Of a stretch of DNA of 64,000 nucleotides, positions 16,635-27,719 are shown in pieces (position 1 is the stretch's first letter; each line of letters begins with the position of its first letter). Under the pieces are notes generated by a model. It saw only the letters and a list, made by a program, of their open reading frames with translations. It made no database searches and had not been told where the DNA came from. The translations under genes and the position numbers were made by a program. The stretch is taken from positions 310,411-374,410 of the forward strand of contig NZ_LFIP02000002.1 of NCBI RefSeq assembly GCF_001189235.2, given 5' to 3'. Source of the DNA: Bradyrhizobium embrapense (GTDB taxonomy: Bacteria > Pseudomonadota > Alphaproteobacteria > Rhizobiales > Xanthobacteraceae).

Positions 16635-17201
16635 CTATTCCGCCGCCAGCACCGTGATCTCCGGCCACAGCGCCTTCCACCGCGCAGCCTTCGTCGCATA
16701 GTTCGCCGCCGAGAAGTTCGCGGTCCGGTTCGGTCGCACGATCATGCTGGCGACATCGTCAAAGCCACTTGGCGCATAGACGTCGTAGCCGCTCGCGCTG
16801 CGGCGGATGCCGACCTGCACGTTTGTGCTGAGGAAGCGATCGATGCCGTCGGTCGAACACGACAGTGCGGCGTAGGGCACGCCGTGCTTGCCGGGGTACC
16901 AGAGATGGACGCGGGCCTGGTTGCGGACCTCGATCGCGACGCCAAGATGGCCGAGCCGCGCCGTGAGGTCGCGGATGACCGCGTCCTCGGCCTCCCACGA
17001 CGTATCCGGATCGAAATAGAAGACGTCGTAATCGTTGATGCCGTGTTCGGGCTGCCGCTTCGTCAGCACGTTCCACACGCTCTGCACCAGGCAGCCCGAC
17101 ACCAGCCAGGCATCCGGCAAGGCGCGGCGGTACAACTCGTCTGTGATCGCTTGATTGGCCGGGTTGCGCAACGCCGCGGCGAGGAATTCGTCTTGCGTCA
17201 C
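16635..17201 (-). CDS. nucleotidyltransferase family protein (COG3575-like)
   Basis: A 188-residue protein resembling the nucleotidyltransferase-fold family annotated as COG3575. Visible motifs are WLVSGCLVQSVWN near residue 35, then GINDYDVFYFDPDTSWEAED with the acidic residues expected of a DxD-type nucleotidyltransferase metal site, and RVHLWYPGKHGVPY. Substrate and role are unknown. The GTG start overlaps the stop of the mmcQ/yjbR gene (GTGA), so translation is coupled. It is the last gene of the tldD-lepB-mmcQ group. Confidence 0.75.
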   Translation of the reverse strand: MTQDEFLAAALRNPANQAITDELYRRALPDAWLVSGCLVQSVWNVLTKRQPEHGINDYDVFYFDPDTSWEAEDAVIRDLTARLGHLGVAIEVRNQARVHLWYPGKHGVPYAALSCSTDGIDRFLSTNVQVGIRRSASGYDVYAPSGFDDVASMIVRPNRTANFSAANYATKAARWKALWPEITVLAAE

Positions 17202-17545
17202 GACGAAACGGTCGCGTCGAAATCGCGGACCGCCTTCTTCGATGCCAGCGCGCGCCAGTGCCGGCGCAGCAGCGGCTCGACCGTGGCGTGTTTTGCCTTC
17301 GACAGGCGGATCAGCACGGTCGGATAGTCGCGGTAGTGATCGGTGAAGTAAAACACCTTGGGCTGGCTCTCGACCAGCATGTCGCGCTCATCCGGCGGGA
17401 CGCCGGGCATCACCAGGCTGTCGCCGTCCTCCCTGAGCCGCACCAGCATCTTCTTGCGCACCTTCAGCGCCGGTGTGCCGTAGGACGAGCCGTCCTCGAC
17501 CTCCGGCCACGCCAGCACCAGGGTCCTGACGTCGTCGAAGGTCAC
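17198..17545 (-). CDS. MmcQ/YjbR family protein
   Basis: A 115-residue protein of the YjbR-like alpha/beta fold. Typical features are the N-terminal VRTLVLAWPEVEDGSSYGTP, then KMLVRLREDGDSLVM and a late YPTVLIRLSKA with a C-terminal helical RRHWRALASKKAVRDF. The family fold resembles some DNA-binding domains (CyaY-like), but the role is not settled. The start is GTG, 10 bases beyond the lepB stop, and its end overlaps the next gene, so it is clearly cotranscribed. Confidence 0.82.
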   Translation of the reverse strand: MTFDDVRTLVLAWPEVEDGSSYGTPALKVRKKMLVRLREDGDSLVMPGVPPDERDMLVESQPKVFYFTDHYRDYPTVLIRLSKAKHATVEPLLRRHWRALASKKAVRDFDATVSS

Positions 17546-17555
17546 GTTGGCGAAC

Positions 17556-18326
17556 TCACTGCACCGAGGTGAAGAAGCGCGCGAGGCGGAAGCCGGAGAG
17601 CCAGGTCCAGACCGGCTGGCTGCGGATGCCCATGTCCCAGGAACCGACCACCGCGTCGGCGCGGCCGATCAGATTGTCGATCGGCAACAGGCCGACGCCG
17701 CCGTCGCGCACCGGCACGCGGCTGTCGGCGGAGTTGTCCCGGTTGTCGCCGAGCACGAACAGTTGGCCCGGCGGCACGGTCACCTCGGGCGTGTTGTCGA
17801 GCCTGCCATTGTCGCGAATCTTGAAGATCGCATGGCTGACGCCGTTCGGCAGCGTCTCGACATAACGATTGGCATCCTCGCCGCCGCCGCGATCGTCCTC
17901 GGCAAAGCCGGTGCCATCGGGCTTCAAGGCCGCCGGATGATCGTTGATGAAGAGCTGGCCCTGCCGCATCTGGATACGATCGCCGGGCAGCCCGACCACG
18001 CGCTTGACCCAGGCCTGCGAGCGGTCGCCCGGCCAGCGGAACACGACGACATCGCCGCGCTTCGGCGTCTCGCCGAACACCCGGCCGGTCTCCGGCAGCG
18101 TGATCTGGATCGGCAGCGACGCCGCGCCGTAGCCATAGGGAAACTTCGAGGCGACCAGCGCGTCGCCGATCAAAAGCGTCGGCTCCATCGAGCCGGACGG
18201 CACGTAGAACGGCTCGGCGATCGCACCCTTGGCGAGGAACACGACGGCCACGATCGCCGCCAGTTGCATGGCCTGCCCGCGCCAGCTGGTCGGCTTGGCC
18301 GCCACGACTTCGTTTCCGCTGCTCAC
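17556..18326 (-). CDS. lepB: signal peptidase I
   Basis: A 256-residue inner-membrane serine protease that removes Sec and Tat signal peptides on the periplasmic side. One N-terminal membrane segment (QLAAIVAVVFLAKGAIAEPF) leads into box B with the catalytic Ser in YVPSGSMEPTLLIGD. The general-base Lys lies in WVKRVVGLPGDRI, and the structural box E is FVLGDNRDNSADSR. Longer in-frame extensions exist, but GTG 18326 is preceded by GGAGG and shares one base with the tldD stop codon, which fixes it. Most alphaproteobacterial lepB genes sit beside rnc; here it follows tldD, so this may be an additional or relocated copy. Confidence 0.93.
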   Translation of the reverse strand: MSSGNEVVAAKPTSWRGQAMQLAAIVAVVFLAKGAIAEPFYVPSGSMEPTLLIGDALVASKFPYGYGAASLPIQITLPETGRVFGETPKRGDVVVFRWPGDRSQAWVKRVVGLPGDRIQMRQGQLFINDHPAALKPDGTGFAEDDRGGGEDANRYVETLPNGVSHAIFKIRDNGRLDNTPEVTVPPGQLFVLGDNRDNSADSRVPVRDGGVGLLPIDNLIGRADAVVGSWDMGIRSQPVWTWLSGFRLARFFTSVQ

Positions 18327-19750
18327 TAGCCCGTTCCTCCGACCGTAATCCGTTCCATCCTGAGCGTCGGCTGGCCGACGCCGACCGGCACGCCCTGGCC
18401 GTTCTTGCCGCAGGTACCGATTCCCGTATCGAGCGCAAGATCGTTGCCGATCATGGTGATCCTGTGGAGATCGGTCGGTCCATTGCCGATCAGCATGGCG
18501 CCCTTCAGCGGCGCGCCGAGCTTGCCGTTCTCGATCTTGTAGGCCTCGGTGCACTGGAACACGTATTTGCCCGAGGTGATGTCGACCTGGCCGCCACCGA
18601 AATTGGCGGCATACATGCCGTTCTTCACCGAGGCGATGATCTCGGCCGGGTCGCGGTCGCCTGACAGCATGTAGGTGTTGGTCATGCGCGGCATCGGCAC
18701 ATGGGCATAGCTCTGCCGGCGTCCGTTGCCGGTCGGCTTCATGCCCATCAGCCGGGCATTCTGGCGGTCCTGCATGTAGCCGACCAGGATGCCGTCCTCG
18801 ATCAGCACGGTGCGGTTGGTCGGGGTGCCCTCGTCGTCGATCGAGAGCGAACCGCGGCGCGACGCCATGGTGCCGTCATCGACCACCGTGACGCCCTTGG
18901 CCGCCACCTGCTGGCCCATGAGGCCGGCGAAGGCGGAGGTCTGCTTGCGGTTGAAGTCGCCCTCGAGCCCGTGGCCGACCGCTTCATGCAGCATCACGCC
19001 GGGCCAGCCGGCCCCTAACACCACGTCCATCTCGCCGGCGGGCGCCGGCACCGATTCGAGATTGACCAGCGCCTCGCGCAGCGCGCCGTCGGCGGCGTCG
19101 CGCCAGGCCTTGGTCTCGATGAAGCGGGCATAGCCCTCGCGGCCGCCATAGCCCTTGCTGCCGCTCTCCTGCCGGTCGCCCTGGCCGGCGACCACGGAGA
19201 TATTGACGCGCACCAGCGGGCGGATGTCGCGATAGCTCTCGCCGTCGGGCCGCAGGATCTCCACCACCTGCCAGGTCGCGGTGAGGCTGGCCGAGACCTG
19301 CCGCACCCGCGGGTCCTTGTCGCGGACATAGGCGTCGATCTCGCCGAGCAGTTTGACCTTGGCCTCGAACGCCGGACCGTCCAGCGGGTTCTCGTCGCCA
19401 TAAAGTCTGACATTGGTGTGGGCCGGCGCCGCGGCGAACGTCCCGGCATAGCCGCCGCGCACCGCCGCCACCGCATCCGCTGCACGGATCAGCGCCGGGA
19501 TCGAGACGTCGGAGGAATGCGCATAGCCGACCGCATCGTCCTTGACGGCTCGCAGGCCGAAGCCCTGCGAGGTGTCATAGGTCGCCTGCTTCAGCCTTCC
19601 ATTGTCGAACATAAGCGCCTCGGTCTGCCCGAACTCGAGGAACAGCTCGCCGTCGTCGGCGCCCTCAAGTCCGCGCGCCACCTCGCGGCGGACGGCATCG
19701 CGGTCCAGATTGGCGCGGTCGAGCAGGGAGGTCGTGGCGGGATTGGTCAT
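18326..19750 (-). CDS. tldD: metalloprotease TldD
   Basis: A 474-residue protein of the TldD/PmbA family, which works as a TldD-TldE heterodimer that trims unfolded peptides and matures some modified peptides and antitoxins. The zinc motif HEAVGHGLEGD (HExxxH) is intact near residue 250, with MQDRQNARLMG and the Gly-rich C-terminal GTCGKNGQGVPVGVGQPTLR. The start at ATG 19750 was chosen because GGAG lies just upstream and the alternative adds only seven residues. The partner TldE/PmbA is not in this window. It shares one base with lepB. Confidence 0.94.
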   Translation of the reverse strand: MTNPATTSLLDRANLDRDAVRREVARGLEGADDGELFLEFGQTEALMFDNGRLKQATYDTSQGFGLRAVKDDAVGYAHSSDVSIPALIRAADAVAAVRGGYAGTFAAAPAHTNVRLYGDENPLDGPAFEAKVKLLGEIDAYVRDKDPRVRQVSASLTATWQVVEILRPDGESYRDIRPLVRVNISVVAGQGDRQESGSKGYGGREGYARFIETKAWRDAADGALREALVNLESVPAPAGEMDVVLGAGWPGVMLHEAVGHGLEGDFNRKQTSAFAGLMGQQVAAKGVTVVDDGTMASRRGSLSIDDEGTPTNRTVLIEDGILVGYMQDRQNARLMGMKPTGNGRRQSYAHVPMPRMTNTYMLSGDRDPAEIIASVKNGMYAANFGGGQVDITSGKYVFQCTEAYKIENGKLGAPLKGAMLIGNGPTDLHRITMIGNDLALDTGIGTCGKNGQGVPVGVGQPTLRMERITVGGTG

Positions 19751-19977
19751 GGTCACTCCAGCAAAGGGCACATCCTTGCGATCCTGCCCCCATGCGCAAT
19801 TGAATGCCAGCGCGTGGAAACCAGCCCAGGAATTCCGGACATCTAAGCAGAGACGAGCAGGAAACTCATCTTACAACCCGGAAACCTGTGCCGGTCTCCC
19901 TGTCAGGGACCGGACGGCGATCAGCCAACATAATGCGTGTGATGTGCAATCGGGAGGGGCCGCGACCGTGAGGCCGA

Positions 19978-20517
19978 TCACGGCAGCTTGTCATAGCCCT
20001 CCGCCAGGCCGTTCAGGCTGAGCGGGAAGCCGATACCCTCTTCCGGGGTCTCGAAGATGATGAATGTCGCGGTCTTGGCGTTCTTGAGCTGGCCGAGCAG
20101 CTTGTCGTCCATCACGACCTCGGCGACGCAGCCATTGGGCAGGCACCGGACAAAACCGGCGCGGCCGACGTCCTGGTTGTCGAGCTTCAGGCCGAGGCCG
20201 GAGGGCAGCAGCACACCGAGCGGTGCGACCACGCGCATCAGGCGGCTCTTCTGGTCGGCGGTCTTCAGCACGATCACGGTCAGGCCGGCATTGGAGCGGT
20301 CTTCCGCTACCACGCTCTGGATCAGTGCGCACTGTTCGGCCTGGGCGCCCGGCGGGGTGTCGCAGCGGATCTGCCAGTCGCCATGGACCGAGCGCACCGC
20401 GCCTTGCGCGTTCGCCGGCTGGCTCAGGCCAAGAGTCGGACCAAGAGAAAGGGCCAGAAGCAGCAGCCCGCCGAGCCAGCCGGCCTTTCGTCCTGCCTGA
20501 ATGTTCGAAGCGCCCAT
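19978..20517 (-). CDS. invasion-associated locus B (IalB) family protein
   Basis: A 179-residue exported protein. A signal peptide is visible (LGGLLLLALSLGPTLGL ending near PANAQG). The mature part carries the IalB pattern: HGDWQIRCDTPPGAQAEQCALIQS, then RLMRVVAPLGVLLPSGLGLK and the paired-Cys loop FVRCLPNGCVAEVVMDD. The four Cys residues probably form two periplasmic disulfides. Named after a Bartonella invasion factor, it is widespread in non-pathogenic Rhizobiales with unclear function. ATG 20517 was chosen because the longer frame runs back into a palindromic repeat; AAAGGA lies upstream. Confidence 0.85.
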   Translation of the reverse strand: MGASNIQAGRKAGWLGGLLLLALSLGPTLGLSQPANAQGAVRSVHGDWQIRCDTPPGAQAEQCALIQSVVAEDRSNAGLTVIVLKTADQKSRLMRVVAPLGVLLPSGLGLKLDNQDVGRAGFVRCLPNGCVAEVVMDDKLLGQLKNAKTATFIIFETPEEGIGFPLSLNGLAEGYDKLP

Positions 20518-20580
20518 CCGGGTCGATCCTTTGAGATGTTTGGTCAATCCGGCCATTCCGGCCGCCGGCAGCACGCGCGC

Positions 20581-20608
20581 CATGATGCGCTTCCCGAAGC
20601 GCATCATG
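20581..20608. repeat. 28-base perfect palindrome
   Basis: CATGATGCGCTTC and GAAGCGCATCATG form 13-bp perfect arms separated by CC, upstream of the IalB gene. It is close to a second palindromic element and probably belongs to the same repeat unit. Confidence 0.7.
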
Positions 20609-20625
20609 ATCTCATGTTCTTGTTT

Positions 20626-20675
20626 GAGCATGATCTTTTTCGGAAAACCGGTCTCCAACTTTCCGGATCATGCTC
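20626..20675. repeat. 50-bp palindromic intergenic repeat, copy 1
   Basis: The element ends in perfect 10-base inverted repeats (GAGCATGATC / GATCATGCTC) and contains GGAAAACCGGT and CTTTCCGGATC. An inverted, slightly diverged copy lies at 25491-25537. I recognise the core as a sequence found many times between genes in Bradyrhizobium genomes. Confidence 0.8.
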
Positions 20676-20683
20676 AAGCCTCG

Positions 20684-21081
20684 ACTGATACCGCAATAGG
20701 GCGCCTTGAAGGCGATCTTGAAGCCATTCCCGCGCCGGATTGGGGCAGCACGCAGCGAATCAGGTTCCTGTGGGCTACGCCGCCTGTGCCTACATCCGGC
20801 AATCCCCCTGTCAACTGCGTGCGGCGGAGTTTCGACGACTTTCGCTTGATTTTGCGGGAAAATTCGCAAGCGGCAGGCTCATCGCAGGCGCATGGCTTTC
20901 GGCCCTACTACTGCATTGCGAGCGCCTGCGAATTATGGTTTGAGAGGCTGGATTTCGACGCGTTCTAGCGATCTGGCTCCCGTACCCACCTTGACTCAGA
21001 GACGGGTATGTCCGGAAGGCCGTTTGTCAGGGCGGATCGTGCTGCATTTTCGGCCATAAGCCGGAGGTGCTTTGGGGAACA
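20684..21081. other. non-coding region upstream of coxB, nothing firmly assigned
   Basis: About 400 bases between the repeat element and coxB. Open frames here have no protein-like features. TTGACT at 20991-20996 could be a -35 for coxB, but no good -10 lies at the right distance. The cox promoter is expected here, but I cannot place it. Confidence 0.4.
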
Positions 21082-23641
<2,560 letters not shown>

Positions 23642-23652
23642 GTCCAAGACAA

Positions 23653-23677
23653 CGCGGCGCACCCCAGGTGCGCCGCG
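23653..23677 (+). terminator. perfect hairpin between coxA and ctaB
   Basis: CGCGGCGCACC pairs perfectly with GGTGCGCCGCG (11 bp) around a CCA loop, 11 bases after the coxA stop, followed by CCTTTCC. It may attenuate transcription so that structural subunits exceed the assembly factors, or stabilise the coxBA mRNA. Confidence 0.6.
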
Positions 23678-23704
23678 CCTTTCCAAGAGAAGTGAGACCT
23701 GATC

Positions 23705-24643
23705 TTGTCGGTTGTCGATCACAACGCTATCGAAATGCCCCGGATCTCCGAGGCCGAAGTGGGCGACTACATCGCGCTGTTGAAGCCGCGCGTGATGTCG
23801 CTGGTGATCTTCACCGCCCTGGTCGGGCTGATGATCGCGCCGGTGCATGTGCATCCGGTGCTGGCGTTCACCTCGATCCTCTGCATCGCGGTCGGCGCCG
23901 GCGCCTCCGGCGCGCTCAACATGGCCTATGAGAGCGACGTCGACGCCGTGATGTCGCGCACTGCCAACCGGCCGATCCCGCGCGGCAAGATCACCCAGGC
24001 CGAAGCGGCCGCCTTCGGCCTGACGCTCGCCTTCTTCTCGGTGATGACGCTCGGCATCCTGGTGAACTGGGTGGCGGGCGGGCTGCTTGCCTTCACCATC
24101 TTCTTCTACGCCGTGATCTACACGATGTTGCTGAAGCGCTGGACCGCGCAGAACATCGTGATCGGTGGCGCCGCCGGCGCGCTGCCGCCGGTGGTGGCGT
24201 GGGCGGCCGCGACCGGCTCGCTCTCGGTCGAGCCGATCCTGCTGTTCCTGATCATCTTCTTCTGGACCCCGCCGCATTTCTGGGCGCTGGCGCTGTTCCG
24301 CAGCGACGACTATGCGCGCGCCGGCATCCCGATGCTGCCGGTCGTCGCCGGGCCGGACGCGACCCGGCTGCAGATTCTGCTCTACACCATCGTGCTGGTC
24401 GCGATCGCGCTGGCGCCGTGGCCGCTCGGCTATTTCGACGCGATCTACGGCGTCACCTCGCTGGTGCTCGGCTGTGGCATGCTGTGGCTCGCCATCGAGG
24501 TCTATCGCCGTCGTGAGGGTGTTGCGGCCAACCGTGCCACGCGCCGGCTGTTCGCCTTCTCGATCCTTTATCTGTTCGCGCTGTTCGCCGTCCTCCTCGC
24601 CGAGGTCGTGGTCCGCGCGATCCTGCCTGTCATCATCGGGTAG
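23705..24643 (+). CDS. ctaB: protoheme IX farnesyltransferase (heme o synthase)
   Basis: A 312-residue inner-membrane prenyltransferase that adds farnesyl to heme b, giving heme o, the precursor of heme a for the oxidase. It has nine or so membrane helices. The two polyprenyl-diphosphate motifs are present: [20 protein letters not shown] near residue 78 and [15 protein letters not shown] near 200. The start is TTG with AGAAGTGAG upstream, and the N-terminus [20 protein letters not shown] fits alphaproteobacterial homologues. It lies after the hairpin within the cox cluster. Confidence 0.95.
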   Translation: MSVVDHNAIEMPRISEAEVGDYIALLKPRVMSLVIFTALVGLMIAPVHVHPVLAFTSILCIAVGAGASGALNMAYESDVDAVMSRTANRPIPRGKITQAEAAAFGLTLAFFSVMTLGILVNWVAGGLLAFTIFFYAVIYTMLLKRWTAQNIVIGGAAGALPPVVAWAAATGSLSVEPILLFLIIFFWTPPHFWALALFRSDDYARAGIPMLPVVAGPDATRLQILLYTIVLVAIALAPWPLGYFDAIYGVTSLVLGCGMLWLAIEVYRRREGVAANRATRRLFAFSILYLFALFAVLLAEVVVRAILPVIIG

Positions 24644-24660
24644 GGACGCCGGGGGGCGAG

Positions 24661-24846
24661 ATGGGGACGCACGGGATACCAATGGACGACAAGAACCAAC
24701 CAGAAGGCATCGTCCTCACCGAGGCGCAGCTCAGGAGCCGCCGCCAGCGTTCGATCGCCATTGCGCTCGCGCTCGGCGTCATGGTCGTGCTGTTCTTCGC
24801 CGTCACCCTCGTCAAGGGGCCGGCCGTGCTGGTGCGGCCGCTGTGA
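24661..24846 (+). CDS. CoxF-like small membrane protein of the oxidase cluster
   Basis: A 61-residue single-pass membrane protein: a polar N-terminus ([18 protein letters not shown]) followed by one helix, [20 protein letters not shown]. Small proteins of this form sit between ctaB and ctaG in Rhizobiales and are annotated CoxF, with no firm biochemical role. The first ATG (24661) has GGGGGGCGAG upstream; the ATG at 24682 (MDDKNQPEG) is an alternative that would match shorter homologues. Its stop overlaps the ctaG GTG start. Confidence 0.8.
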   Translation: MGTHGIPMDDKNQPEGIVLTEAQLRSRRQRSIAIALALGVMVVLFFAVTLVKGPAVLVRPL

Positions 24847-25490
24847 GCGAGGTGGCGAACCATCCCGCACCGCAGGCTCCGCAAGGCGAGGGCACGAAAG
24901 TCACGCGCCGCATGCTGACGCGCGACGCCATGGTCGCGTCGATCTGCGGCTTCGTGGTGGTGCTGATGGTCGGCGCGTCCTACGCGGCCGTGCCGTTCTA
25001 CAACTGGTTCTGCCGCACCACCGGCTTCAACGGCACCACCCAGGTCGCGACGTCGGTCCCGACGGATGCGCCGCTCGAGCGCACCATTTCGGTCAGCTTC
25101 GATTCCAACGTCGCGCCGGGCCTGCCCTGGAAGTTCGAGGCCGAGCAGACCACGATCGACGTCAAGATCGGCCAGGTGGTCACGGTCTATTACACCGTGA
25201 CCAACCAGTCGGCGCGTACCACGACGGGCCAGGCCGCCTACAACGTCGCGCCACTGACGGTCGGCGCCTATTTCCAGAAGATCAACTGCTTCTGCTTCAC
25301 CGAGCAGACCATGGCGCCGGGCGAGAAGCGCGAGATGGCCGTGGTGTTCTATGTCGATCCGGCGCTGGCCAGGGACAGCGAGAACGACACGCTGAAGACG
25401 ATCACTTTGTCCTACACCTTCTTCCCCGTGCGCGATGCCACGCCGAAGCCCGTGGCTGCGGGCGAGGCGGAGCAGCGCAAGGGCGGCTAG
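24843..25490 (+). CDS. ctaG: cytochrome c oxidase assembly protein CtaG (Cox11 family)
   Basis: A 215-residue copper chaperone that delivers CuB to subunit I. There is one N-terminal membrane helix ([20 protein letters not shown]), then a periplasmic beta-sandwich with the copper motif [15 protein letters not shown] near residue 150 and the conserved [17 protein letters not shown] 24843 was chosen since it overlaps the coxF stop (GTGA) and gives the family's usual length. The stop codon is immediately followed by a palindromic intergenic repeat. Confidence 0.95.
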   Translation: MSEVANHPAPQAPQGEGTKVTRRMLTRDAMVASICGFVVVLMVGASYAAVPFYNWFCRTTGFNGTTQVATSVPTDAPLERTISVSFDSNVAPGLPWKFEAEQTTIDVKIGQVVTVYYTVTNQSARTTTGQAAYNVAPLTVGAYFQKINCFCFTEQTMAPGEKREMAVVFYVDPALARDSENDTLKTITLSYTFFPVRDATPKPVAAGEAEQRKGG

Positions 25491-25537
25491 AGCACGATCC
25501 GGAAAAGTGGGGACCGGTTTTCCGGGAAGATCATGCT
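25491..25537. repeat. palindromic intergenic repeat, copy 2 (inverted)
   Basis: Begins directly after the ctaG stop codon with AGCACGATC and ends with GATCATGCT. The internal GGAAAAGTGGGGACCGG is the reverse complement of the copy at 20626-20675 with a few changes. It interrupts the ctaG-coxC gap without an apparent terminator T-run. Confidence 0.78.
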
Positions 25538-25596
25538 GAAGAGATTGGAATTGAAGATTAAGACGTGCCTTGCGGCACGCGAATGGAGAGACGGCA

Positions 25597-26493
25597 ATGG
25601 CTGAGGCGCAAGTCAAGCATCACGACTATCATCTCGTCGACCCGAGCCCGTGGCCGGTGGTCGGCTCGATCTCGGCCTTCATCATGGCGTTCGGTGCGAT
25701 CGGCTGGATGCACCACATGTACTCCGCCGCTCCGATCGTGTTCGGCATCGGCACCATCGGTGTGCTCTACACGATGGCGAGCTGGTGGGGCGACGTGATC
25801 AAGGAAGCCCAGTACAAGGGCGACCACACCCGCGTGGTGCAGATCAGCCACCGCTACGGGATGATCCTGTTCATCGCCTCCGAGGTGATGTTCTTCGTCG
25901 CCTGGTTCTGGGCGTTCTTCAATTCGGCGCTGTTCCCGGCCGATGCGGTGCACGCCACCCGCGATGCGGTGTTCGGCTGCGGCCCCGGCACCGCGATGGG
26001 CGCCTGCTCGGTCCCCGGTACCTGGCCCCCGCATGGCATCGAGACCTTCGATCCCTGGCATCTGCCGCTGCTCAACACGCTGCTGCTCCTGACCTCGGGC
26101 ACGACGGTCACCTGGGCGCACCACGCGCTCTTGGAGAACGACCGCCAGGGCCTCAAGCAGGGCCTGATCCTCACCGTGATTCTCGGCGCCCTCTTCACCT
26201 GCGTGCAGGCCTATGAGTACGCCCATGCGACGTTCTCGTTCGGCGGCAACGTCTATGGCGCGACGTTCTTCATGGCGACCGGGTTCCACGGTTTCCACGT
26301 GCTGGTCGGCACCATCTTCCTGCTGGTCTGCCTGATCCGCGCCTATGCCGGCCACTTCACGCCGAAGCAGCACCTCGGCTTCGAGTTCGCCGCCTGGTAC
26401 TGGCACTTCGTCGACGTGGTCTGGCTGTTCCTGTTCATCTGCATCTACGTCTGGGGCCACGGCGCCGAGTCGATGGCTCACGGCGCGCACTAA
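25597..26493 (+). CDS. coxC: cytochrome c oxidase subunit III
   Basis: A 298-residue, seven-helix subunit that stabilises the catalytic core and supports sustained proton uptake. Typical stretches are [20 protein letters not shown] at the N-terminus, [36 protein letters not shown] with the conserved membrane Glu, [15 protein letters not shown] and [19 protein letters not shown]. The start at 25597 follows GGAGAGACGGCA. It ends the structural gene set and is followed by a strong terminator. Confidence 0.96.
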   Translation: MAEAQVKHHDYHLVDPSPWPVVGSISAFIMAFGAIGWMHHMYSAAPIVFGIGTIGVLYTMASWWGDVIKEAQYKGDHTRVVQISHRYGMILFIASEVMFFVAWFWAFFNSALFPADAVHATRDAVFGCGPGTAMGACSVPGTWPPHGIETFDPWHLPLLNTLLLLTSGTTVTWAHHALLENDRQGLKQGLILTVILGALFTCVQAYEYAHATFSFGGNVYGATFFMATGFHGFHVLVGTIFLLVCLIRAYAGHFTPKQHLGFEFAAWYWHFVDVVWLFLFICIYVWGHGAESMAHGAH

Positions 26494-26514
26494 AGCGCAG
26501 GCCGACGTGCTATC

Positions 26515-26546
26515 AGGGGCGGCCGAACGGCCGCCCCTTTGCTTTT
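26515..26546 (+). terminator. rho-independent terminator after coxC
   Basis: AGGGGCGGCCG and CGGCCGCCCCT form a perfect 11-bp stem around AA, followed by TTTGCTTTT. It is 22 bases after the coxC stop and directly before the DUF983 gene, so read-through or a separate promoter must feed the last two genes. Confidence 0.8.
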
Positions 26547-26557
26547 GAAGAGAACCG

Positions 26558-26944
26558 ATGACCGATACCCCGCCTACCGTGACCGAGAGCGCGATGCGCG
26601 GCATCGCCTGCCGCTGTCCGCGCTGCGGCAAGGGCAAGCTCTATTCCGGCTTCCTGACCTTGGCGCCGCGCTGCCAGGCCTGCGGCCTCGACTTCGCCTT
26701 CATCGATTCCGGCGACGGGCCGGCGATCTTCGTCATCATGCTGGCCGGCGCCATTGTGGTCGCGGCGGCGTTGATCGTCGAGGTGAAGTACCAGCCGCCG
26801 TTCTGGGTGCACGCCGCGCTGTGGCTGCCGCTGATCGTGGCGACCACGATCCTGCCGCTGCGATCCATGAAGGCGCTGCTGATCGCGCTGCAATTCCACC
26901 ACAAGGCCGCCGAAGGCCAATTGATCGAGCGCGATCCGAAATGA
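26558..26944 (+). CDS. DUF983 family membrane protein of the cox cluster
   Basis: A 128-residue protein. The N-terminal zinc-ribbon-like part has two CxxC pairs (CPRCGKGKLYSGFLTLAPRC, then QACG), followed by two hydrophobic helices (IFVIMLAGAIVVAAALIVEV and ALWLPLIVATTILPLRSM). DUF983 proteins are regularly found between coxC and surf1 in alphaproteobacteria, suggesting a role in oxidase assembly or metal handling that has not been defined. Its stop overlaps the surf1 start (ATGA), so the two are coupled. Confidence 0.88.
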   Translation: MTDTPPTVTESAMRGIACRCPRCGKGKLYSGFLTLAPRCQACGLDFAFIDSGDGPAIFVIMLAGAIVVAAALIVEVKYQPPFWVHAALWLPLIVATTILPLRSMKALLIALQFHHKAAEGQLIERDPK

Positions 26945-27717
26945 ATGAGACCACCACGACCCGCCGGCCGAGCGCGGCCGGCTTCGGCATTTTCACGCTG
27001 ATCCTGATCGCGGTGTTCGTCGCGCTCGGCGTCTGGCAATTGCAGCGCCGGGTCGAGAAGCATGCGCTGATCGCTGCGCTCGACGCACGGCTGGCCGCCC
27101 CGACCGACGCGCTGCCGCCACCCTCGGCATGGCCCACGCTGACCTCAGCCAAGGATGAATTCCGCCGCGTCACCCTGGCCGCGACCTACGCGCAACAGCC
27201 GGATGCGATGGTCTTCAGCTCCGGCTCCGCCGTGCGCGACGACATTTCGGGACCCGGTACCTGGGCGTTCCTGCCGGCCAAGCTCGCCAGCGGCGAAACC
27301 GTCGTGATCAACACCGGCTTCGTGCAGAACACGATGCAGGACCGTGCCTTCGAGGATCGCGTCACCGGGCGCCTCGTCACGGGCGCACCGGTCGAGCTCA
27401 CCGGCTATATCCGCTTTCCCGAGCCGCCGGGCCGCCTGACGCCGAAGGAGGATCCGGTGAAGCGGCTGTGGTTCGTGCGCGATCATCGCGCGATGGCGCA
27501 GGCGCTCGGCTGGGGCAAGGACGGAGCTCAGCTCGCACCGTTCTATATCGACCTCGAGGCGCCGGTGCCCGACAGCGGCACCCCGAAGCCCGGACCTCTC
27601 AAGGTCCATCTCAAAGACGACCACATGCAGTACGCTATCACCTGGTTTTCGCTGGCCGCCGCGGTCACGATTGCCTTCGGCCTGTGGTGGCGTGGCCAGT
27701 GGCGCAAGGGAGCTTGA
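26941..27717 (+). CDS. surf1: SURF1 family cytochrome oxidase biogenesis protein
   Basis: A 258-residue inner-membrane protein that helps insert heme a into subunit I. It has one helix at each end (GFGIFTLILIAVFVALGVWQ with LQRR, and YAITWFSLAAAVTIAFGLWW) and a periplasmic domain with the conserved VINTGFVQ and IRFPEPPG. The start overlaps the DUF983 stop. It is convergent with a minus-strand membrane protein that ends two bases away. Confidence 0.92.
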   Translation: MNETTTTRRPSAAGFGIFTLILIAVFVALGVWQLQRRVEKHALIAALDARLAAPTDALPPPSAWPTLTSAKDEFRRVTLAATYAQQPDAMVFSSGSAVRDDISGPGTWAFLPAKLASGETVVINTGFVQNTMQDRAFEDRVTGRLVTGAPVELTGYIRFPEPPGRLTPKEDPVKRLWFVRDHRAMAQALGWGKDGAQLAPFYIDLEAPVPDSGTPKPGPLKVHLKDDHMQYAITWFSLAAAVTIAFGLWWRGQWRKGA

Positions 27718-27719
27718 GA

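Noticed and set aside
20501..20968. 155-codon plus-strand frame upstream of coxB
   Set aside because: It runs through the palindromic repeats and shows no signal peptide, domain or sensible composition.
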